From Isoperla grammatica (Eukaryota > Arthropoda > Insecta > Plecoptera > Perlodidae), in the NCBI GenBank assembly GCA_945910005.1, contig OX246739.1, positions 3,192,001 to 3,256,000 on the forward strand: a stretch of DNA of 64,000 nucleotides, in the 5' to 3' direction. This document shows positions 11,126-23,240 of this stretch, in pieces. The translations under genes and the position numbers were made by a program. Each line of letters begins with the position of its first letter. Position 1 is the first letter of the stretch. Below the pieces are notes generated by a model. It saw nothing but the letters and a program-made list of their open reading frames with translations, was not told where the DNA came from and made no database searches.

Positions 11126-11887
11126 TAGTACTGACGTGTCCGAAGATAAACTAATGAAATATAGGCTTTAAAACTAGGGATGTTAAGTGCAACGTTTGCA
11201 TTTCCATGTACGCCCTAATACATTTAATGTGACGATTTGTTGTTGTAGAAAATAATGTATTTTTAAAACTATTTGCATGAACTGAAACATTCAGCTTTTT
11301 ATAAAAACGTTTTTATTTTTTATTTTAAATGTTTTTCCCATGTGTTGGTCAACTACAAACGCATCGGTCAGCGTATAATGCAAAACAAACATTTAAAAAC
11401 TTACACTGAGCGCAACACTGTTATCTATGTTATTGTAATGAACACGGTCAACGGGTCGTTCATCTTAACTGATACCCACTATACATAACTAACTCAGTCG
11501 GAAATGATGTAGCCACAGCCAACCGTTGGTTCCAGCACTTTTTCTCCCTTGATCAAAGAATAAAAGCTATAAAAATACATGCCAACACTCATGTAAGCGT
11601 GTTTCTTTTTGCCAAGTTGCGTGACCTATTTATTACATGTTCTACATTACGGTCGTTTTTGTCCTTCTAATCCAATGCATCATTGCGCGCTGTAAAGCGA
11701 GGTCGAGAACACATTCGTTACGGACTTTTTGTTGGAACGTACTCCGAGTTTGACTTCCCCTTTTGTTTAGTCTTGTGTTGCGTTTAAATAGTGAATATTG
11801 TTGAAGATCAATCAGTCTTATCTCTACGGACTGTTGAAATGATAAACACCTCGATATAGGTTTATAGTAAACACGTTTATAGAGAAC

Positions 11888-12400
11888 AGATTTTGGGATG
11901 ATAACGTAAGTTTCAGTTTCAGTTGCTGTCATTCGGAAATTACGTAGTTGAAAAAAGAAAGTATCTATTTCTTAGAGAACGGGAGCATATCATTTAATTT
12001 GATTCCTTCCAAATAATACCAATTGCATCTACTTTAAGAATATATAAGCAAATCTGCCTTACATATAACAGACTTTGAGATAATTATGGACATTTGACGA
12101 GCTGTCATTCGAAAATTACGTAATGCAACACATAGCAGTGATTTGTAAGACAACCTAAGTATATTCATTGAATTTGATTCCTTATAATTAATTTCAAATA
12201 CACCTACTTTAAGCATATAGGAACATATCTGCGTGACGTTCCACTGATTTTGAGATAATGACGTAAGTATAAGCGACTGTCTTTCGGAAATTCGCTTATT
12301 CGTTTAATTTGATCCCTTCTAATTAATCCCAATTACATCTAATTTAAGGATATATAAACATACCTGGTGACGAACCACAGATTTTGGGATAATTACGGAA
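11888..12400. repeat. Degenerate tandem repeat, units of ~181, 174 and 135 bp
   Basis: The phrase CAGATTTTGGGATGATAACG at 11888 returns in diverged form at 12069, 12243 and 12378. Between these points each unit repeats, in the same order, TGTCATTCGGAAATTACGTA-like, ATTTAATTTGATTCCTT-like, TACATCTACTTTAAG-like and ATATATAAGCA-like phrases. The units are clearly homologous but well diverged, so this is an old satellite fragment. Minus-strand open frames across it have no recognisable domain. Confidence 0.75.
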
Positions 12401-13405
12401 TTGTGTATGTCGGTGGGTGTACTTGAAGGGCTTAATTCCTTGTTGAACTACTCTGGGCTATGATTACAGACTATTTTCACTGTTTAAGCGTTAAGCGTAG
12501 TACATACGATGTCTCTCTGAGCCTAAAGCATGACGGGCGTTGTATCACTTATCCCCCCAGGCTTCAATCTCTTTTCCAATAGGGACCGTGAAAGTAAGCG
12601 AATTGCAGTTTAGAAGCTGCTCTGTCCCACGCTGTAGCTCTACTTCACTTGATGTAGGTTAATGGGAGATGTATATTGTACGCTCGTATTACAAAACTAC
12701 TATACATACACTTGAAACGATACATATTCTAAAAGTGGATTATGGAAATTCGAGAGTCGAGATGTTTTGTTTCGCTTGGAAATTGCAGCTCGACTTTTTT
12801 CGTGAATATAAGAGAAAGAAAAAAGTTATCATAATAAATTGTATAATTTCTCGTGTACTGCATAGAAACGAGCTGATCTTCCCTTGTTAAGTTATGCAAA
12901 GACTTAACAAGATATGTGGAATATATTTATTGTACGGCCTTAGTTTGCTTTCTAGAGAATGTTCCTCGCAATGCGTTTTATGTGTGACACAAAATGTGGT
13001 TTATTAAATTGGTGGTAGTTACTCTTTTGTGTCATGGGAGACAAAATGGACCTGGCAAAGAAATAAGTGGAAAGGAGAATCTAATAGATCCCACACGTTT
13101 GCATTTTTGGTAACTCTCCTTTCGTCTTTCTTCTGTTCACTTGTAGTGAAGTTGAAGTTACCACTTTCCACTTACGACGTCACTACTACATCATATGGTA
13201 GTTCAGTGTGTTCAATATAGCTTAGGTATCGCGGGAAACCAACCCATGAAACGTTTCTTTCTTTTCATACGGATACTAAGATATTTGTAAATATTGGAAT
13301 AATAATAATAGTAATTGCTAGTAGGACTTAATTATAGGGTGAAGCAAACTGGAGCTTTACCTGTTGTGACTAACTAGGTATATTAGGGTGTTTGGATAGT
13401 TGAGA

Positions 13406-13562
13406 AGGATTGTCCGAGGGCTGGTATTAGAACTCATTCCAAGTTACGACTGAGGAAAACCTCGATAAAAACATTAAGTTTGGATTGACGGTGGGCAGAA
13501 TCCAACCGGCGACCTCCCGAATAAGAGTCTCGCGTCCTATCACTGAGCTACCTCTATCGGTA
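13406..13562 (-). mobile_element. tRNA-Lys(CTT)-like SINE
   Basis: The minus strand, reading from 13562 downward, begins with a near-perfect D-arm/A box GGTAGCTCAGTGATAGGACG. The anticodon loop CTCTTAT presents CTT (lysine), and CGGTTGGATTC stands for the B box. The stem CGAGA/TCGGG pairs at only some positions. The 3' body down to about 13406 includes words related to a second piece near 63826-63858, which supports a dispersed SINE family. Confidence 0.7.
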
Positions 13563-13599
13563 TGATAAGACGCAGGGAATGAATTTTCTAGAATTTATT

Positions 13600-13722
13600 A
13601 TTTAGACTCAATCCCAATATTCGTACTATGACTGTGGTCATGATTGACGATAGCGGAAATTGAATCGGCAACCCTCCAAATTGGAGCGTCATTTGGTAGT
13701 AGGCCTACCTATAGCATATCGG
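13600..13722 (-). mobile_element. Second, more decayed copy of the 13.4-kb SINE
   Basis: The minus-strand segment starting near 13720 carries GGTAGGCCTACTACCAAATGAC in place of the A box region. It then has CTCCAATTTGGAGGGTTGCC and GATTCAATTTCCGCTATCG, followed by the same tail order as the copy at 13406-13562 (GTCAATCA, then an ATTGGGATTGAGTC-like tail). It lies less than 50 bp from that copy in the same orientation. Confidence 0.55.
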
Positions 13723-13729
13723 AGAAATG

Positions 13730-15919
13730 GTTCAAGTAGCTTCTCCAAAGAATCAAGAATCAAACTGCAATAACAAGGCCCTCAAAGAAGCATGCTGGAA
13801 GTACTACTCTTGAAACTCTTGTTGACCTTATTCCGATCATACAGGTCAATCGTGCTATTCACGGTTACGGTACAAATCATGACCACTGATGTACCTACCT
13901 AGCTCAACACATAACATGCACATCACCTTGTAAATACAGTAATTAAAATAGCATTTATCTCTGACACACAGTCGTTCAATGTACGTAAACTGGTCACAAC
14001 GTGTGCAAATGCACTTTTTTAACTAGTACAAACAACCGGATCTGAGTGGAGTCGAACGTGGGCTTTTGAACGATACATAATAGAGATTTTTCTATTCTTT
14101 GGTGGATTGGAGAATACCGTTTTGTTTGTGAAATTAAAAAGAGAATCTGCGTTATTGGTACACAAAAATCTACACATTACAATATTTTATCAGTGCGAAA
14201 AAACTATTAAACTTTATTTCGCCTGAATTTTGTACTAGATATGGAACTCATTAGTATAGAGTATAGACGATCCCAATTCATTAAGTAATCTATATTTTAT
14301 TTAGTAGTTCCAGACGTTCTGGGTTTGCAATTAGTAATGGCCATTACAACTCACAATGGTGCTTGCCTTTCTAATGCTCGTAGACGGAACATTTCAACCA
14401 CAATGGACGTCGTGTTTCGCTAAATCCCAAAATGAAGTTAACACATGAAAATTGAATCAAACATTACTTACATAATGTAGCAAACAGTGAGTGTGGCCTC
14501 AATTCGACAGGTCCTCTAGGAAATCAAGCAACCCTCCTGGGATAGCTGAACTTCACAAGCCAGACAGCTTTGTGTGCGAGTCTCACGAGTAATGACCGGT
14601 CGACAGTCATAATTAAGTTGCACAGCTTTCCGTACATTCAAATAACTCGCTCACTGATAAAGAATTAATAACAATTTTAATCTCAGCCCTTTGTGACTGC
14701 TGACGATACCAATGTGTGTAAATGTAATTCTATGCATATCCAGCACCTATCAAAGTTAGCACCAGTTTGGGGAGCAGCGTTGCTCTATTCGAAATGACGT
14801 ATTCGCCGTCGGCTGGCCAGGCCTCGCACAACCACATCAACTTCTTCAACATCTCAACTTCTTGGTGAACTGTCTCCGGGGCAAACAGTTTCGTTCATTC
14901 AACTGGCTATCACCATGCACCATGTTCCATTACCTTGCAGTGTCCATGTCATACATCTTTTATCCAGACTGTGGGTTCAACAAACTTTCTCTGAGTTTAC
15001 CCATTCTCTCTGCTTGGTATCCTTACCGGTTCAACCTTTCATTCATATCGCACTTCATATTGTTTTACACAACACAGACACTAGCCGCAGCATATAAGCC
15101 CATTGCCAATGATGTATTAATGGTTGGGTCTCTTTGAAAAGCAATTTAGCCTACTATATTAAAGTTGCCAGAACGTTAAGACAGTCTCATGCCTACGAAA
15201 ATGCAAATGCATTCCTACGTAACTAATGAGTCCTGTGCACTCTACTAAGCACAAGCTGGTTTTACTAATGTGTGGAAGAAAGTCAGAAATCTGTTAATTT
15301 GTCGTTGAAACAGAGTGCATGAAAGAGGCAGTAGATAAGATATGAGGTCGGTACTTATTGTAACGTTGTTGTTACAATAGAATCATTAGTTGAGACGAAC
15401 CCGTCGTCTTAGAGGAAGCGCTGAGGACAAGAACAGTCTCGAGGAACACGAATGTAGCTCGTTACGAGGCGAAATAACCTCGAACCGTGCGTGTTTACTT
15501 CGCGAACCATGAGACAGGATAAATAATTTCAACGTTTCATAATGTTGCGGTGCCGGAGTGGTTCCACATTTTCTAGAAGTTCATAAAAACAAAGCGAATG
15601 TAGAAACACCTGGAAACATAATTTTTCAGTAATGCAAATGGTGCACTCCCCTGCATTCATGAGTGCACTTGCTTTGTTGTGACATAAACGAGCACGTTTT
15701 AAGTAAACATTCGCATGTTACGATTTGTTTTGTACAAAACGAGATGGAATTTAAGTTCACAACATAATTTACGCATTTATTTAAAATGTACAGTAAATAA
15801 ATAACCAGTGTTGTGATTGTAGCTTTATTCTCTCCTCTAACTCTATGAGAGGCTATTTTGGCCTTTATAGAACTATCATCCTGACAACACCAAACTGCAA
15901 GAGAAAGAGACAAAGAGCA

Positions 15920-15951
<32 letters not shown>

Positions 15952-17430
15952 GACTGTAGCCGTCTTGTACGTCACTGAGTAACATACTGAGACAGTAAAA
16001 GTAAGAGCGACAGTTAATACAATTCGCATCAGAATTCAAGTACTTACATTAATTTACATTAAAACCAGGGCCCTCAAGTACGAAATTTAGGTATTGTCGA
16101 AAACAAGACAGTTTTAACGACGATTCTAAAGACGTAGACGACATTTTATATAAACTTACATTGATTGTATTTATATTTCAAATCGCGGAAAAAACGTATT
16201 AAAGTAGATAATTTTGAAATGAAACCATGTAAATTGCTACTTAAAGAATAGATTACATTTTTGTTTTCCTTCACTTTTCAGTGTACTCCTATATCAACAC
16301 AGAAGTGCTGCACTGCAATAATAAGCAAGCAGTGTCCACCCATTGAGTCAGGAGGTTCTATGAAGGTAGCTCACCCAACACATCAGGGCAGGACCAGCGC
16401 ATTCCCTTTTTTGGGGGAATTTAGAAGGTAAGTGACAAATGATGTTGCAATTACAAAATCGCGGATGTCGTTAAATCTGTTAATGCTCTAGGCACGGAGA
16501 ACAAAATGGGGCTCGTGGCTTGAAATTGAGCCGTGTGCCTGCGAATGTTCCGACGTTCAGTGCGAGCGATTGCCTGTGAGCTTGTACGTGAGGTTTGTGG
16601 GTTTAGCCATAAAACGAGAGCATGGTGGACTTTTATTGAAGAGGTGCAGACTGTAATCGACTATGCGATGCTTACTATGCACTGATTTAAAAATAATTCT
16701 ATTTGTCTTTTTTATTTTCATTCTTGCTGTTCAATAATTATTATTTGCAAAATAAAAGTAATAGTTATGCCTTATTTATAAAGTATATATTTAAATAAAC
16801 TGCAGGATTACTAAGCATTTAGAATATTACACATCTCTCAATTATTACATACAATCGGTAGTTTATTGTTATTGTCTTTTTTAACAAACACGCAACAAAT
16901 CGCTATCATTCAAGTAGACTGACAGGATTGTTGACTTGTATATGAATCTCATATCGTCGCCAAGGCCGTTGCCCCCCATCTACGTCACAACTACGTCACA
17001 GGCCCCGGGAAGGCGTCCCAGCAAACCAGTGTACAAGACATATCCGTCATCAAAGAATGTCGTAGATTGCAGTTTCTCGCTCTTGTTATGTCTGCTTGTA
17101 ACCAAAAAGTACTTCATTTTTGTTTCGTAATGCCTTAAGTAGTTGTATCTAGACCCGCTAAGGGGGTGTTCTTGTTTCATACAATTGTAATGGAGAGCTC
17201 TTGTTATGTCATCCTTACCAAGGAACTACTCTGCTTTGAGCCCTAAAGCCCATCTAGCCACAAGTCTTTGAACCTTCTTCACTCTTACTAACAAGACACA
17301 ACTCAGTGCAACGATCTAGACTTGAGAATCAGCTTTATAGTTTCTAGTTGAGAATATAGGCAATTAAATTATATTTTTTACTTATTTCGCAATTATGTTT
17401 TATACATTCATTTAAAATTATACGGTAGAA
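13730..17430. other. No gene recognised
   Basis: The region is A+T-rich with scattered short frames. An open frame at 14862-15137 and the minus frame 16039-15626 (which runs through an AG repeat) show no recognisable domain. TTGTAACGTTGTTGTTACAA near 15358 is a short palindrome. Confidence 0.5.
15920..15947. repeat. AG microsatellite
   Basis: A pure GA run of about 26 bp lies within a longer purine-rich stretch from 15899. Confidence 0.9.
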
Positions 17431-17433
17431 CGC

Positions 17434-17855
17434 ACTTGTCATGGGAGACCGTATGACAGGTAAAGTGCGCTGTGAGCAATGACGTTCAGTTTACCTATTA
17501 TATCTAGCTTAGCTTTAGTTAAATGCTCCAAATCTTATACGCCTAATATATTATTTACAGTAAGTTTTATTATTGACATACTTAAGCACTTAAAACTGAA
17601 TTATTAATGCGTGTTATGTAATTAAAATAACAATCAGCCGAAGAATCCAGAAAACAAGTGAAATCTAGTACAATGGTTGACGGAATAACACAGTCTACAA
17701 CACTCTTCGCGTGCGGGTAAGGTTAAGCCGTCCCACAGCCATCCGTATTTCCACGACATCATTATTGCATGCGTCAAGTGAGGGGCACACTGACATTTGT
17801 GTTGGTGTGAACGCTCACAGCGCTGCTGTCATACGGTCTCCCATTTCCACAAGCA
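17434..17855. mobile_element. ~420-bp element with ~40-bp terminal inverted repeats
   Basis: The left end at 17434 (CTTGTC, then ATGGGAGACCGTATGACAG at 17441, then GCGCTGTGAGC) is matched in reverse complement at the right. There GCTCACAGCGC (17813) is followed by CTGTCATACGGTCTCCCAT (17825) and CCACAAG. The inner 19-bp and 11-bp blocks are identical; only the short spacers differ. There is no coding capacity. I could not define a clear target-site duplication, so the superfamily is unknown. Confidence 0.7.
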
Positions 17856-17857
17856 TA

Positions 17858-17952
17858 TGATCCATTCACAGTGATCACGGCCCCTCAAATACAACTGACC
17901 TTGGCAAGGAGACAGGGAGGCTGAGGTGGCGGTGATCACTGTGAATGGATCA
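17858..17952. repeat. Hairpin with perfect 21-bp arms
   Basis: TGATCCATTCACAGTGATCA with a following C (17858-17878) is the exact reverse complement of 17932-17952. The match continues about four bases further out with one mismatch. The loop is 53 bp. It directly abuts the right end of the 17434-17855 element and may be a tiny MITE or a derivative of it. Confidence 0.8.
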
Positions 17953-18395
17953 GATGGTTGCCTAGCAACTATTTATTGTTGTGATTGTTAGTCTCTTTTG
18001 TTTTGGAATGGTCCAGGCCAAATATTATAATATCTTTGGTCCAGGCAATGTTAGTTTTTGAACTATTAAAGATTCATGATTTATAATACCGTATTTATTT
18101 CAGTAAATATGGCTATATGTCGACGCGAGGCGCGACAGCACTTGTTTCTTATTTGATTTACCTAGTTATTTTTTTATCTTGCTTTTAACGAACTCTCCAT
18201 AATTTATAAATTCCCATATAAATCAGAACGATCTTACGTTCCAACCAAACGTCACTTAACGTCTGTGATCTAATAACCAATGAATCAAACCTTCTTAATG
18301 GAGGTCGTTATAACGGAAATAAAAAAACAAAAGTATGACTTAATTCACACCGTGGGACTTGTAGTGGGGTTACTTTAGCCCAATTTCCTATACCG

Positions 18396-19545
18396 ACCCG
18401 GACAAAATTAGGAGAAAGCTGATTTTTTCAGGGTCGCTTACAAATATCATATTGTATAACATACTTCGGGTCCGCCAAAATCCGCCTTGTGCGTTAGCCG
18501 CCATCTTGAAAAATGTCGGCGATTACGGTATTACACTAAATCACTTGTTGTGAGTGCTCTATGTAACATAAAATTACGTGAGTGGTGTCAAATGAAAGAA
18601 AATATTATGATAAATAATAATAATGTATGGAATTATATTTATTTATCATATTACAATAGAAGGAAGTAATTAAGTGATCCACCGCATAAGTGGATATTTG
18701 TATTTTGATGATTTGCAATAAAAGTAATAACGTATCCATAACTTGTGTTCATACAAAACATAAAGCGTATTCTGTCTAGAACACACGTGCCACGTTTTAT
18801 TTACAAAACTTTAAAAATGTTTGAGATACGAGCTATTGTATATCTGCATGTGTCGTGGCCGCCATCGCCCCGGACAGAGCAAAACTCATTACCTTAGCCC
18901 ATCGGTCAGTAAAAACACATTAAAAGAAACTTTTTTTTTACATGATGACTAAAGAATGTAATTGAGCTTCACTTAGACCAAAGTCACATATGTGCTTTAG
19001 TCGCCATTTTGAAAAATGGCGACGGTTACAGTTTTGTCTTCAAACATGCTTTGTGAAGGCTACATATAACATAAAATAACATGAAGAATATTAATTGAAG
19101 ATACAATTAGGAACTTCTATAAACAGGGGAAAAATTGTAAGTAATTAGATGAGCGTAGCGAATGTATCAGTCAATTCATGTGGTTCATTCTCTAAATGCG
19201 TGAATTTTGTTCGTCGCACACCGGTCAAACGGTTCGACGGATTTGACCAAAATTTTAAACCAACACTCTTTAACACTCAAATTGACGATGTCAAGATGAA
19301 CAGAAAAATCCGTCAAGATGACAACCTACAAAAAATAAATTACCGAAAACATTTAAGTTTTAATTTCTGTTAATTGAAACTTGCGGACGGATGTAAGTAA
19401 TGTTTTGAGCTCGTGGTAGAATGGGCCCATGGTAAGTCTGAAAAATGAGACCCTGTTCTCCCCCCCCCCCCCCTTCTCACCTGTCCCACTTGAGATTCCT
19501 TCTTCTGCAATTTGCCCTGCCCTTCCTAGCTTCTGGACTCTCCTC
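18396..19545 (+). repeat. Left arm of foldback element
   Basis: The order is: terminal ACCCGGACAAAATTAGGAG; a GCCGCCATCTTG motif at 18497; GCCGCCATCGCCCCGGACAG near 18859; a perfect hairpin at 19000-19023 (GTCGCCATTTT and its complement); an AATT-rich body; and an inner C14 run at 19459-19472. The segments after 18490 and after 18993 are related to each other, so the arm itself contains an old direct duplication. A 74-codon frame at 19149-19373 is not recognised. Confidence 0.8.
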
Positions 19546-20729
19546 CACGATATAAGAAAAATGGATCTGATTCGGAAGACGCCATGTGGCCTAAGCTGTC
19601 GCGTAGTTCACTAAATGCCAAATAATAACAATGTTTTATATTTATTTATATCCACAACAAAGGTATTGCCACTGTCTTGGCGAAAGTTAGTTTAACGTTG
19701 TAACTGTTACCGTCATTTTGTAAGCGCATTTTTAGTTAATATTTACGGCAATGTTCCCAAACACTGCCGCACTTATAATTATTCACATAGTAAATGTTGT
19801 CTATCACTCGACTTGTTTAGGTGTCCAATTATACAAATCGAACATTGCTCCAACACTGTGGCTAGCAGTCTTTTGTTGAATGAATAGAATCACTCTCCAT
19901 CCAATGATGTATTTTAGCTCCATAAAGAGCCAGTTAACATTTCCCCCTACACCGTTTACTTGTTGTGGATTGTCTTTAGTCATCGTGAGAGGATGGGGAA
20001 GTTCACGATTGTTAATGATGATTATTATGACCCGTTTTATTTCCTTCTTTAAAACAAGCACTAGTCGCGTCACTCACATCATGTCAGTACATAAACAGCC
20101 CACTGCAATTTTTCAATTTCTGCTAGCTTGCTCTGAAACCCAGAAATATTATTTCCTTTATTGACTGTGTTGGCAGATCCTGGCGATACCATTAAAATGA
20201 CAACGTCTTGAGAATTTTGACCAATTAAGATAACTAGTAATCTGTATCATTACCAACTTCTGCAACTGGGGGACCACTGTCTGCCAAGTTTAATGTTGTC
20301 CCCACTATTAGAGTGCATGCAGCAGTTTTTGCATTGACAATGTTTATATCTTGAAACATTAACCGATTGGAAAACTTTTAAATAAGCCAGGCTTTATTCT
20401 GCCAATTCCCAGGAATGCGGCCGCTGACGTAAGCTTAGTACGCCTAGTAATATGCAATGCATGAGCGAATCTCCAAAGACAATTTCGTGTGAGGTGGTCG
20501 AGGCCATGTACGCGATGGAGAAGGACCAACCCCCCCAACTATTATGTTGGTATACTCTTTGCATATCTCACTTCGTGGGTGCAAGTAACCGTTGATTGAT
20601 GCAATAGCCCGTTCAAAATGTTTCGTTCTACTTAACATACCGTTATCATCAAATAGTGATGGTGATGGATAACAGACAAGAGTTGCTCTATCGCATTTGA
20701 CTGTTTATCATCATGGGGGTCGTCATAAG
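19546..20729. other. Unique centre of the foldback element
   Basis: This ~1.2-kb spacer between the arms has small frames on both strands (for example minus 20073-19804 and plus 19880-20164) that share bases and show no recognisable domain. I see no DDE-type motif or other hint of transposase. It holds a NotI-like GCGGCCGC at 20417-20424 and otherwise ordinary A+T-rich sequence. Confidence 0.5.
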
Positions 20730-21882
20730 GGGAGTCCAGCAGAAGAAGGGCAAATTGCAGAAGAAGGAATCTTAAGTGAGACAGGGGAGAAGGGGGGGGG
20801 GCAGGGTCTCTTTTTTCAGACTTACCATGGGTTACTTAGAATGGGCCATTCTACCACGAACCCAAAACATTACTTAAATCCGTCCGTAAAATTAACAGAA
20901 ATTAAAACTTAAATGTTTTCGGTAATTTATTTTTTTGTAGGTTGTCATCTTGACGGATTTTAATGTTCATCTTGACATCGTCAATTTGAGTATTAAAGAG
21001 TGTTGGTTTAAAATTTTGGTCAAATCCGTCGAACCATTTGACCGGTGTGTGACGAACACAATTCGCGCATGGAGAGAATTAACCATTTGAATTGATTAAT
21101 ACATTCGCTACGCTCATCTAATTACTTACAATTTTTCCCCTGTTTATACAAGTTCCCAAACATATCTTTCAATTAAGATTCTTTATGTTATTTTATGTTA
21201 TATGTAGCCTTCACAAAGCATGTTTGAAGACAAAACTGTAACCGTCGCCATTTTTCAAAATGGCGACTAAAGCACATATGTGACTTTGGTCTAAGTGAAG
21301 CTCAATTAAACTCTTAAGTCATCATGTAAAAACAAGTTTCTTTTAATGTGTTGTTACTTGTTACTGACCGATGGGCTAAGCTAGGTAATGAGTTTTGCTC
21401 TGTCCTGGGCGATGGCGGCCACACACACATGCAGATATACAATAGCTCGTATCTCAAACATTTTTAAAGTTATGCAAATAAGACTTGGCACGTGTGTTCT
21501 AGACAGAATAAGCTTGATGTTTTGTAGGAACACAAGTTATGGATACGTTATTAATTTTATCGCAAATCATCAAAATACAAATATCCACTTATGCGGTGGA
21601 TCACTTAATTACTTCCTTCTATTGTAATATGATACATAACTAAAATTCCATACATTATTGTTATTAATCATTATATTATCTTTCATTTGACACCACTCAC
21701 GTAATTTTATATTACATAGAGCACTCACAACAAGTGATTTAATGGAATACTGTTATCGCCGACATTTTCCAAGATGGCGGCTAACGCACAAGGCGGATTT
21801 TGGCGGACCCGAAGTATGTTATATAAAATAAAATTTGAAAGCGACCCTGAAAAAATCAGCTTTCTCCTAATTTTGTCCGGGT
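20730..21882 (-). repeat. Right arm of foldback element
   Basis: This is the reverse complement of the left arm. It has the G-run at 20789-20798 opposite the left C14, the hairpin at 21244-21267, GATGGCGGCCACAC near 21410, CAAGATGGCGGC at 21769-21780, and the terminal TTTTGTCCGGGT ending at 21882. Small indels and substitutions relative to the left arm are spread evenly, so the arms have diverged for some time. Confidence 0.8.
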
Positions 21883-23207
21883 TAAAACCTAAAATTCCTC
21901 CTCTATTGTATCTCAGCGCACCTGTCTTATTTACACCTTCATACAGCGTCTGTTTCTCTCTTCGTCCTCAAGCTATCACTTACCTCCTTCAACCTAGTCA
22001 GCAATACCCTTGTTGACAGGTTCCACTCAGGTATTCTCTTTACGTTGCCTTACAGAAGTAAAGCTTATATCAATCACACTCATTCATGTGATACGTTTGT
22101 CCCTTGATCACATTACTTCCCCTATCCATTCGGCTCTATAATCTGTACAACCTGCATTCAGTCCAGTCAAACTACACCAAAACTCAAGATCAATTCCCAT
22201 TTATGGCTGTACATTTATACATGGGTTGTGGCTGTATTAACGTATTCTATAATTATAAATAAATCATTATTCTCTCATGCATGTGTTGACATATACTAAC
22301 AACATCCGAGGAAGTGACAATTTGTCTTGTTGGAAAGGGAGGAAGAAGGGAAAGGAAGAGAGAGAGAGGCAGAAAGGGATGGAGAGAGATAAGGTTGAGA
22401 GTAATGACACAAACTACAATTATTGGGCTCGTGTCCAATTCTTGGACATGGGACAAGTCGTTGTCAGCGCCCGAGAGAAGCGGAGAAGTATACGCCTTGC
22501 TGAATGCAAAGTAGGCCCCATCCATTCAAACTGTAGATATTGTCGTTGCATGAGGATTCTTCAAAGAAAGTCATCAATGGATCTTGTGGCCAAATGAAAT
22601 AATTTAATAATCGAAATTTTAGTTTGGATAAACAAGTAGGCGAAAAACGAGTGTTGTAAGAAAAGAGAACCTCTATGCAGTAAAAACAAACGTATATGAG
22701 TTCTATCAGTTCAATCGTGTTTATGTTTTACTTTGCCTTGTTTTTTTCCTAACCTAATTTTCAAAAGTATAAGTATTTTCAGATACTTTATCTTGAATTT
22801 AAACCACAAATAAAGTAATTATAAATCTAGTAAAATTGTTTACTGTCTAATGGTGTACGAAACCACGTGTATTCGTGTCGACATGTTTTGATATATTTCA
22901 TCGTAAAATACGGTGTTTTTCGTTTAGTTGCGGAGTATCCAGTAGAGCGTAGAAGTGTACGAATCTGATGTTTGTACCTACATGTTGAACGTTTTATATA
23001 GTATTAAACCTTTTGTTCCTCCACCACAATCGAAGTATACTATACACCAAACCTTCTGTTTCCCATTGTTAAAACAACACAACATGAATACTCAGTCATA
23101 AGAAAACAAAGGTCTAGCGGAAAACATTGGAATTGCATCATACATGCAAATTATGTCCAACCATTGGGGCATCGTTTTTCATCAAAAAAGTACATTCTCT
23201 CGTTCTA

Positions 23208-23240
23208 GCTCTTTCTCTCCCTCTCTCTCTCTCTCTCTTC
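23208..23240. repeat. CT microsatellite
   Basis: CTCTCTCTCTCTCTCTCT run within a longer pyrimidine tract. Confidence 0.9.

Larger units (their letters stand above)
18396..21882. mobile_element. Foldback element, 3.49 kb, with ~1.15-kb inverted arms
   Basis: The left arm starts with ACCCGGACAAAATTAGGAG at 18396 and the right arm ends with its reverse complement at 21882. The arms stay alignable inward to about 19545 and 20730. Arm lengths are almost equal (1150 and 1153 bp) and identity looks like roughly 85-90%. The arms enclose a ~1.2-kb single-copy centre without recognisable transposase. This is the architecture of Foldback-type or large palindromic non-autonomous DNA transposons. No convincing target-site duplication is visible at the ends. 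An inverted segmental duplication is the main alternative. Confidence 0.85.
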
